DNA of 12,571 nt. Source: Propionibacterium sp. (GTDB lineage Bacteria; Actinomycetota; Actinomycetes; Propionibacteriales; Propionibacteriaceae). The notes under the pieces were generated by a model. That model did not search any database and was not told where the DNA came from. It saw only the letters and a list, made by a program, of their open reading frames with translations. Made by a program: the position numbers and the translations under genes. The stretch lies in assembly GCA_012514785.1 (NCBI GenBank), contig JAAYZP010000452.1, positions 1 through 12,571 on the forward strand. The letters run 5' to 3'. How positions within the stretch are numbered: position 1 is the first letter of the stretch; each line of letters opens with the position of its first letter. Below, one piece after another: positions 7,341 through 12,571 of the stretch.

Positions 7341-8238
7341 CGGGTTGGAACGCCTCGGTGATGCGCACGTCGTCGGGGTCGACGAACGGCGAGGTCAGGT
7401 CGTGGATGCGTGCCACCGTGTACTCGTCGGCGACGAGCAGCTGGAAGTCGACGGTGCCCTCCACCCCGCCCGCGCCGCCGCTGATCAGGAAGCCCTGCAG
7501 CTCGGGATCCGCGAACACGGCCTCGGCGGCCGCGCTCCGGTCCGCCGCCGTCGGCAGATCGCGCTGGACGACGCAGAGGTCGCCCTGCCACACCTCCCGA
7601 AGCTGGGCGTGCGCCACCTCGGGGTCGCCCTGGACGATCACGTTGAAGAAGTTGCGGCCGTCGGAGACGTAGGCGATGACGTAGCCGGGCAGGTCGGTGA
7701 GCGCCGCGTTGAGCGCCATCTCATCGGTGGCGCCGTCCTCCGTGGCGCCGCGACGAGGATCCTCGCAGAGCGGCGGGAAGTCGGGGATCTCGGGTGGCGT
7801 CGTCGGCGTGACGCCGGCCGGTGGCTCGAGCGTGGGCGGCGCGCTGAGCGTGAACGTCTCCCGGGCATCGTCGAAGTGCCCCACCACCCAGGCGCTGTCC
7901 ACCCAGCGCACGCCGCCGTGGTCGGTGGCGTCGAGTGCGCCCCAGTCGATCTCCCCGATCACCTCGGGGCCGCCGCAGGCGGGCGGCAGGGAGGCGCCCC
8001 ACGACGTGCACAGCTCGACGGTGGATGAGCCGCGCTGCCGGATGAGCATGACCTGGCCGGCGCGCTCGTCGGCGGGGGGCGTCGTGGGCGCAGGCTCGGT
8101 GGGATCGGGCGACGGCGCGGCCGGTACGGCGGGCGTGACGGGATCCGCTCGCATCCAGAGCATCGACCCCACCAGCCCCGCCACCAGCACCACCGCCAGC
8201 ACGGCCGCGACCATCGCCCGACTGGTATTGCGTCCCAT
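7333..8238 (-). CDS. Single-pass membrane-anchored extracytoplasmic protein, unknown function
   Basis: The 301-residue protein begins MGRNTSRAMV and has one hydrophobic segment (~8-29), no lipobox cysteine, then a Pro/Ala/Thr-rich linker (~32-57) and a soluble domain that should lie outside the membrane. That domain has four cysteines (77, 88, 158, 222), which could make two disulfides, and a second Pro-rich stretch (~134-157) that splits it into two parts. I do not recognise the family. ATG at 8238 is chosen because a strong AGGAGGAG Shine-Dalgarno ends about 5 bases upstream; an in-frame ATG at 8283 would add 15 residues and lacks a ribosome site. The gene is divergent from the LuxR-type regulator with only 66 bases between, suggesting shared control, and its tail overlaps the glycosylase gene. 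Confidence 0.78.
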   Translation of the reverse strand: MGRNTSRAMVAAVLAVVLVAGLVGSMLWMRADPVTPAVPAAPSPDPTEPAPTTPPADERAGQVMLIRQRGSSTVELCTSWGASLPPACGGPEVIGEIDWGALDATDHGGVRWVDSAWVVGHFDDARETFTLSAPPTLEPPAGVTPTTPPEIPDFPPLCEDPRRGATEDGATDEMALNAALTDLPGYVIAYVSDGRNFFNVIVQGDPEVAHAQLREVWQGDLCVVQRDLPTAADRSAAAEAVFADPELQGFLISGGAGGVEGTVDFQLLVADEYTVARIHDLTSPFVDPDDVRITEAFQPVS

Positions 8239-8252
8239 GGCTCTCCTCCTCG
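8239..8252 (-). promoter_or_regulatory. Strong Shine-Dalgarno deciding the start at 8238
   Basis: Read on the minus strand this is CGAGGAGGAGAGCC just before the ATG. It is the best ribosome-binding site in the window and contrasts with the leaderless-type starts of neighbours. Confidence 0.8.
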
Positions 8253-8268
8253 AGCTCCTGCCATCCCA

Positions 8269-8274
8269 AGTATG
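8269..8274 (-). promoter_or_regulatory. Possible -10 (CATACT) of the anchored-protein gene
   Basis: CATACT matches TATAAT at four of six positions and lies about 30 bases before the ATG at 8238, leaving room for a leader with the Shine-Dalgarno site. No -35 was recognised, and the region overlaps the regulator's upstream sequence. Confidence 0.3.
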
Positions 8275-8292
8275 CCCGCCCATGATTCTCGG

Positions 8293-8298
8293 TAGGCT
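8293..8298 (+). promoter_or_regulatory. -10 (TAGGCT) of the LuxR-type regulator gene, leaderless spacing
   Basis: TAGGCT is followed by 6 bases and the GTG at 8305, the geometry of a leaderless message. There is no purine-rich ribosome site before the GTG. Confidence 0.55.
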
Positions 8299-8304
8299 CG
8301 CGGC

Positions 8305-10623
8305 GTGTCGGAAATGGTTTCAACGGGGATGCAGGCGGCTGCGTCGAACGGGCCGTCGCCACATCCCGCGCTCGGGCGCTTCCTCCTCCGCGCCGACGCG
8401 GAGCCCCGCCTCCTGATCATCCGCGCGCCCGAGGGGGTCGGACGCCGATGGTTCGCCCGCAGCTGGTGCGCCCGGGACGGCGCCGCCGACGAAGGGCACA
8501 TCGTCGAGTGGTCGCCTGACGAGGATGCCGAGACCATCATCCGGACGCTGACGCGCGTGCTGGCCGAAGCCCCCACATCCCGGGTCACGCTCATCGCCCA
8601 CGCCTCGGCACCGATCGCGCGCATCGCCGCCGCGTTCGCCTGCCGCGTGGCCGGGCCCGCCGACCTCATGCTGCGGGAGGACGAGATCGCCGCCGACGAC
8701 CCCGCCGGGATCCACGATCTCACTGGCGGCTGGCTCGTGGCCGTCGACGATCTCCTCCACCCATCGGGCACCCCCGAGTCCGCACGGCGCGCACTGCTCC
8801 CTCCCCTCGCGCGCTGGCTCGCCGCGCGCGATCCCGACGACGCCGTCCCCGAGGTGGCGTTCCTGCCGCACTTCACCGCCGACGTGCTCCTGGCCTTCGA
8901 ATCCCCCGACGGAAAACTGCCGCCGACCCAGCGCGACCTGCTCGACGACGGTCTGCTGCACCCACGACCGGACGGGGAGGTGTTCATGCCGGACCTGGTC
9001 CGGTACGCGCTGCAGGACCTGGTGCGCGAACAGGACCCGGCGCTGGTGCCGAGGCTGGTGGAGGCATCGTCGTCGGCCATCGCCGACACGGGTGACATGG
9101 AGACGGCGATCGACACCGCCGTCGGCCAGCGGGCGTGGCCCGCCCTGCAGAACCTCCTCCTCGAGCGGTGGGCGGACCTCTTCACCACGGACGCCCGGAA
9201 GCTGCGAACCGCGGCGAAGGCGTTCCCGCGGTTCCTCCTCGACCGCACCGGCGAGTTGAACACCGTGCTGCGCGTACTCTCGGCCGCCGGGCCGGACAGG
9301 ATGCTCCTGCCCCTGCCCACGCTGCCGCCCGACCTGACCCGGGACCGGACCGCCGCCCGGCTGCAGCAGCGCGCCCTGAAGCTGGCCGAACGGCCCGACG
9401 CTCGCGCGGTGTCCTACGGGCTGCTGGAGATCAGCCACCTGCGGCTGGCCGGCCACTTCGTCGAGGCCGCCCACGCCGCCACGCGGCTCCGCCCTGTGTT
9501 GGCGGAGGCGACCGCTTCGCGCCCCGTCCCGGGCGCGCTCGGGGCGCTGGCGGAGATCCACGCGGGCATGAGCTTCCACCTCGCCGACCGCCTCCCCGAG
9601 GCACGGCTCGCCTACGAAGCCGGGCTGCACCGGGCCCGCGCAGACAACCACCACTTCCTCGAGGCCGATGCCCTTTCGAAACTGGCCTTGCTGACCCTCC
9701 AGGGCGGCCACACGGACGAGGCCCGTCGTCTGGTGGAGGACCTTTCCGAGCCGCTCGACAAGGTGGGTTGGGGCAAGAGCATGGTCGGGCGCGCCGGGAC
9801 ACTGGCGAAGGTGTGGATCGCGCTGCACGCACTCGACCTGGACGGGGCCGACGACGCCCTCCGGTCCCTCCCGGAGAAACCCGACACCGACGAGTTCTGG
9901 GTGGTACATGCCGTGCTGCAAGCACTCGCAGGAACGCTGCGGGGCGACGGCGAGCACGCCGCAGCCACCCTGACCGCGCGCCGCGACGAACGACCGTACT
10001 CGGCCGCCGCGCCGATGTCGGAGCGGATGATCACCGAAGGCTTGCGCTGGATCGAGCAGATCACCGGGACCGCGTCGGCGGTTCCCGGCTGGCAGCGCAA
10101 TCCCGAGTTGGCGAACCTGGAGTCGCTGCGTCGCCTCCGCACCGGACCGTTCGACGCTGTCCTGCACTCGCTGGACACCCCCGAACGCACCAACCCCAGG
10201 CAGCGGCTCACGGCGCGGTCGCTGAGGGTGCGCGCGTTCCACAACCCCGACGTCGACGACGGAACGCTGCGCGAATTCTGTCGGCAGTGGGAAGAGTCCG
10301 GCGAACTCTCCGACCTACTCCCCCTGCACCTGCTGGGCCGGACGCCCGAACTGCGGGCGAGCGGCATCCTCAGCGAGGAGCAGGCCTGCCGGCTGGAGGC
10401 CCTGCCGAGCCCGACGCCGGCCGGGGAGGCGGCACCGGAGCTCACGCCGCGGGAGGAGGCGCTGTTGACCCTCCTCCGCCAGGGCCGCACGCGACGGGAG
10501 ATGGCGCAGCTGACGATCCGCAGCGAAAACACGATCAAGAGCCAACTGCGCAGCCTCTACGCGAAGCTGGACGCTTCCAGCGCGACCGAGGCCCTGGAGA
10601 AGTCCCGGCACTTCAACTTGTGA
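8305..10623 (+). CDS. MalT/LAL-type LuxR-family regulator with degenerate ATPase
   Basis: This 772-residue transcription regulator has the layout of MalT-like STAND proteins: N-terminal nucleotide-binding region, helical repeats, C-terminal LuxR helix-turn-helix. The HTH (~712-768) is convincing: LTPREEALLTLLRQG, then the recognition region IRSENTIKSQLRSLYAKLDA. Residues ~355-590 are Ala/Leu-rich helices of TPR/MalT-domain style. The N-terminal module keeps some landmarks, RLLIIRAPEGVGRRW at the P-loop position (35-49), RVTLIAHASAPIAR resembling the sensor strand, and LTGGWLVAV (~139-147) like the MalT 'GGWP' motif. However, the P-loop Lys-Ser/Thr is Arg-Arg/Trp, and no hydrophobic-Asp-Asp Walker B is found in the short gap between. 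It is probably unable to cycle ATP. The start at GTG 8305 rests on the TAGGCT spacing; ATG at 8314 is an alternative. It is divergent from an anchored protein gene, a possible target. Confidence 0.85.
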   Translation: MSEMVSTGMQAAASNGPSPHPALGRFLLRADAEPRLLIIRAPEGVGRRWFARSWCARDGAADEGHIVEWSPDEDAETIIRTLTRVLAEAPTSRVTLIAHASAPIARIAAAFACRVAGPADLMLREDEIAADDPAGIHDLTGGWLVAVDDLLHPSGTPESARRALLPPLARWLAARDPDDAVPEVAFLPHFTADVLLAFESPDGKLPPTQRDLLDDGLLHPRPDGEVFMPDLVRYALQDLVREQDPALVPRLVEASSSAIADTGDMETAIDTAVGQRAWPALQNLLLERWADLFTTDARKLRTAAKAFPRFLLDRTGELNTVLRVLSAAGPDRMLLPLPTLPPDLTRDRTAARLQQRALKLAERPDARAVSYGLLEISHLRLAGHFVEAAHAATRLRPVLAEATASRPVPGALGALAEIHAGMSFHLADRLPEARLAYEAGLHRARADNHHFLEADALSKLALLTLQGGHTDEARRLVEDLSEPLDKVGWGKSMVGRAGTLAKVWIALHALDLDGADDALRSLPEKPDTDEFWVVHAVLQALAGTLRGDGEHAAATLTARRDERPYSAAAPMSERMITEGLRWIEQITGTASAVPGWQRNPELANLESLRRLRTGPFDAVLHSLDTPERTNPRQRLTARSLRVRAFHNPDVDDGTLREFCRQWEESGELSDLLPLHLLGRTPELRASGILSEEQACRLEALPSPTPAGEAAPELTPREEALLTLLRQGRTRREMAQLTIRSENTIKSQLRSLYAKLDASSATEALEKSRHFNL

Positions 10624-10649
10624 GCGTCGGCGGCGACGGCGGACCGCTC
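10622..10649. terminator. Weak hairpin between convergent regulator and purQ genes
   Basis: GAGCG (10622-10626) can pair with CGCTC (10645-10649), and GTCG/CGAC forms a smaller stem inside. There is no T-run. The 31-base gap between the two stop codons leaves no space for anything else. Confidence 0.3.
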
Positions 10650-10654
10650 GGGGT

Positions 10655-11329
10655 TCAGGCGCGGACGCTCAGGAACCGCAGCACCGACTCGAAGAACGGC
10701 CTGCCGTCGGACGAGGGGCCCGTGACATCGTCGACGCTGTACTCGGGGTGCGGCATGATGCCGACGACGTTGCCGCGGGCGTTGGTGATGCCGGCGATGT
10801 CGTTGGCGGAGCCGTCGGGATTGTCGAGGTAGCGCAGCACCACCTGGTCGTTGTCCTCCAGCTGCTGCAGCGTCGCCGCCGGCGCCTGGAAGTTGCCCTC
10901 CCCGTGCTTCAGCGCGAGCGTGATCTCCTGGCCGCGCTCGAACGCGACGGTCCAGACGGTGTCCTTGGTCTCGACGCGCAGCCTCTGGGGCCGGCTGATG
11001 AACTGCTGGCCGGCGTTGCGGAGCAGGACGCCGTCGAGCAGGCCCGCCTCGCACAGCACTTGGAAGCCGTTGCCGAGCCCCAGGATCGGCGTGCCCCGGC
11101 TCGCCTCATCGGCCACGGCCGCCATGATCGGGCTGAACCGGGCGAGGGCGCCGGCGCGCAGGTAGTCACCATGCGCGAAGCCGCCGGGCAGGACGATGGC
11201 GTCGACGCCGTCCACCGAGTCGGATGCGTGCCAGAGGGCCACCGGCTCGGCGCCGGCCGCGCGGACCGCGCGCTGGGCGTCCACGTCGTCGAGCGAGCCC
11301 GGGAAGGTGATGACGCCGATCTTCGTCAT
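10655..11329 (-). CDS. purQ: FGAM synthase glutaminase-type subunit with missing catalytic cysteine
   Basis: PurQ is the class I glutamine amidotransferase subunit that feeds ammonia to PurL. The 224-residue protein has normal length and the family outline: GVITFPGSLDD at the N-terminus, LPGGFAHGDYLRAGALARFSP (~47-66), RGTPILGLGNGFQVLCEAGLL (~78-98), KHGEGNF (~141-147) and GIMPHPEYS (~190-198) with triad His194 and Glu196. The nucleophile normally in G-[IL]-C-N-G-F-Q is glycine here: codon 86 is GGC (11074-11072), one base away from TGC. As written it should not hydrolyse glutamine; Cys93 is an ordinary family residue, not an evident substitute. Other usual residues also differ (AGA for the common CGA after DYLR). 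ATG 11329 overlaps the purS stop by four bases (ATGA), so translation is coupled to purS. Confidence 0.92.
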   Translation of the reverse strand: MTKIGVITFPGSLDDVDAQRAVRAAGAEPVALWHASDSVDGVDAIVLPGGFAHGDYLRAGALARFSPIMAAVADEASRGTPILGLGNGFQVLCEAGLLDGVLLRNAGQQFISRPQRLRVETKDTVWTVAFERGQEITLALKHGEGNFQAPAATLQQLEDNDQVVLRYLDNPDGSANDIAGITNARGNVVGIMPHPEYSVDDVTGPSSDGRPFFESVLRFLSVRA

Positions 11330-11565
11330 TCGGCCACAACTTCGAACGATTCGACGACGGTGTTGGCCAGCAGGCGTTCGGCGGCGTCGCGGATCTGCGC
11401 GAGGACCTCGTCGGTGACGTCCCCGTCGATCTCGATCTCGAACCGCTTGCCCTGCCGCACGGACATCCCGGTGAAACCGAGCCCCTCCAGGGCGCCGGTG
11501 ATGGCCTTGCCCTGGGGGTCGAGAATCTCCGGCTTCGGCATGACGTGAACAACGACGCGTGACAT
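11326..11565 (-). CDS. purS: FGAM synthase small subunit PurS
   Basis: PurS is the ~80-residue bridging subunit that docks PurQ onto the small form of PurL in the FGAM synthase complex. The 79-residue sequence has the usual VVVHVMPKPEILDPQGKAI start, where the strand leads into the conserved 'DPQG.A' turn, then GLGFTGMSVRQGKRFEIEI and a C-terminal helix and strand ending ESFEVVAE. The start at ATG 11565 fits the family and has TAGGGT six bases upstream and no Shine-Dalgarno. It is the first gene of a two-gene purS-purQ unit with ATGA overlap; purL is not next, which departs from the common purSQL order. It is divergent from an anchored-protein gene with 50 bases between start codons. Confidence 0.95.
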   Translation of the reverse strand: MSRVVVHVMPKPEILDPQGKAITGALEGLGFTGMSVRQGKRFEIEIDGDVTDEVLAQIRDAAERLLANTVVESFEVVAE

Positions 11566-11571
11566 GGGATA

Positions 11572-11577
11572 ACCCTA
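11572..11577 (-). promoter_or_regulatory. -10 (TAGGGT) of purS-purQ, leaderless spacing
   Basis: TAGGGT lies 6 bases before the ATG at 11565. It is back to back with the divergent -10 at 11604-11609; 26 bases separate the two hexamers. Confidence 0.6.
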
Positions 11578-11603
11578 GCGCGAGCCCACCCCGGGCCGCC
11601 TCT

Positions 11604-11609
11604 TAGACT
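11604..11609 (+). promoter_or_regulatory. -10 (TAGACT) of the gene at 11616, leaderless spacing
   Basis: TAGACT is followed by 6 bases and an ATG. The site and the purS -10 share the short spacer that must hold both -35 regions, so the two promoters overlap. Confidence 0.6.
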
Positions 11610-11615
11610 CGACAT

Positions 11616-12368
11616 ATGACCCAACCCGCAGGCGCACGCCCCCGCTCCCCCTGGTGGGCGGCCGCCGTCGCCGCGGCGCTGCTGGCCCTCGCGCTGGTCG
11701 CCCTCATGTGGCCGGGCGACGACGAGCGCTTCCCGGAGACCGTCGCGCCGGTGCGCCCGTCCGGGTCCATCTGGGACGAGTTGCCCACCCGATCGGCGGA
11801 TCCCGCACCCGAGGCGCCGATCGTGGCGCAGGCCGACGTCACCGACTGCCCCGCCGTCGACGAGGTGCGCGTCAGCCCGGATGTGGCGGGGTTCGTCGTC
11901 GGCGGCGGGCTGGTGTTCCCCGTGCCCGCCGACTGGGAGCCGACGAGGGAGGTGGCGCACTCGCTGACCGACGAGCAGGGGGTGCAGCGGTTCTTCGGGT
12001 CGACGGCGCTGCGCAGCACCATGTCCGTGGGCGAGGTGCGGCGGGCCGAGGGGTTCATGGACGTGGAGGAGGCGGCTTGGAACGTCTTCCACTGCCACCT
12101 CGCCTCGACGAGGTTCCCCAGTAACAACATGGGCTACGACCGGCTCGCGTCGCGCGCGGTAGAGGTGGACGGCGCCGAGGCCTGGCGGGTCCGCGCCGAC
12201 GTCAGCTCGATCCGGTCGGGCGCGGGAGGGACGATGTTCGACATCGTCGCGGTCGAGGCCGGGAGCGACGATGCGTTGGGGGTATTCCTGTCGGTGGCGA
12301 TGGAGACCAACGGCCTGGCCGACGACGACGTCGCCGCCGCGATCGAGGGGCTGAGCCTGCACCGCTGA
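11616..12368 (+). CDS. Single-pass membrane-anchored protein, unknown function
   Basis: The 250-residue protein has a short basic N-terminus, one hydrophobic segment (~13-32) without a lipobox cysteine, a Pro-rich linker (~35-70), and an extracytoplasmic domain with two cysteines (78 and 160) that could pair. The domain contains GGGLVFPVPADWEPTREV (~97-113), then VEVDGAEAWRVRADV (~182-196) and a final AIEGLSL. This 'P..W..... / V.V.G..AWRV' layout resembles small actinobacterial secreted proteins of the LpqN type, but the resemblance is by eye and no family is claimed. The start at ATG 11616 has TAGACT six bases upstream. It is divergent from purS and converges on the right-edge gene through a strong hairpin. 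It is a different sequence from the anchored protein at 7333-8238, despite the same architecture. Confidence 0.78.
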   Translation: MTQPAGARPRSPWWAAAVAAALLALALVALMWPGDDERFPETVAPVRPSGSIWDELPTRSADPAPEAPIVAQADVTDCPAVDEVRVSPDVAGFVVGGGLVFPVPADWEPTREVAHSLTDEQGVQRFFGSTALRSTMSVGEVRRAEGFMDVEEAAWNVFHCHLASTRFPSNNMGYDRLASRAVEVDGAEAWRVRADVSSIRSGAGGTMFDIVAVEAGSDDALGVFLSVAMETNGLADDDVAAAIEGLSLHR

Positions 12369-12386
12369 CCTGGCTGGGCGGCAGGC

Positions 12387-12420
12387 GACGCCTGTGCGGC
12401 GAGGTCGCCGCACAGGCGTC
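12387..12420. terminator. Perfect 16-bp stem hairpin between convergent genes
   Basis: GACGCCTGTGCGGCGA (12387-12402) and its exact inverted copy (12405-12420) are separated by GG, making a near-complete 34-base palindrome. It lies in the 65-base gap between two convergent stop codons, the right position for a bidirectional terminator, but there is no T-run on either side. Confidence 0.7.
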
Positions 12421-12433
12421 ACTTGCCCTCGGC

Positions 12434-12571
<138 letters not shown>

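Noticed and set aside
8239..8283. ATG at 8283 as the start of the anchored protein
   Set aside because: No ribosome site precedes it, whereas ATG at 8238 has AGGAGGAG at good distance and puts the membrane segment near the N-terminus.
8320..10242. Long open frame on the minus strand opposite the LuxR-type gene
   Set aside because: The sense protein has a clear HTH and MalT-like layout; the antisense product is Gly/Arg/Val-rich without domains.

Overview
The window is strongly GC-rich and densely coded, with GTG/TTG starts and small PurS/PurQ/PurL subunits in place of one large FGAM synthase. It also holds a MalT-like LuxR regulator and single-pass anchored proteins with Pro/Thr-rich linkers. 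Together these point to an actinobacterium. The gene mix and protein style look most like Propionibacteriaceae, but that placement is an inference made without any search.

Layout from left to right: (i) the N-terminal part of an MFS transporter (minus strand, cut by the left edge), divergent from ptsH encoding HPr (plus). (ii) A minus-strand block of purL, an M20 zinc dipeptidase and aspA, whose end converges on ptsH. (iii) A YcaQ/AlkX-type DNA glycosylase (plus), divergent from purL across a 13-bp perfect inverted repeat. (iv) A membrane-anchored extracytoplasmic protein (minus) that converges on the glycosylase and is divergent from (v) a 772-aa MalT/LAL-type LuxR regulator (plus) with an eroded nucleotide-binding module. 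(vi) purS-purQ (minus), divergent from (vii) another membrane-anchored protein (plus), which converges through a very strong hairpin on (viii) the Thr-Pro-rich tail of a protein running off the right edge (minus).

The purine genes are the functional core. PurS, PurQ and PurL form FGAM synthase, step 4 of de novo purine synthesis, but here purSQ and purL are separated by about 4.6 kb holding three unrelated genes. PurQ has glycine where the glutaminase nucleophile Cys86 should be, so as written it should not make ammonia from glutamine. Aspartase, which releases ammonia, and a dipeptidase lie just downstream of purL on the same strand.

A second theme is how transcription starts. Seven genes have a TANNNT -10-like hexamer exactly 6 or 7 bases before the start codon, the geometry expected of leaderless mRNAs. 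This pattern also decides several start codons. By contrast, ptsH and the gene at 7333-8238 have clear Shine-Dalgarno sequences, and purQ and aspA start by stop/start overlap. No tRNA, rRNA, CRISPR array, insertion sequence or phage gene was seen, and no gene-free stretch exceeds 300 bases.
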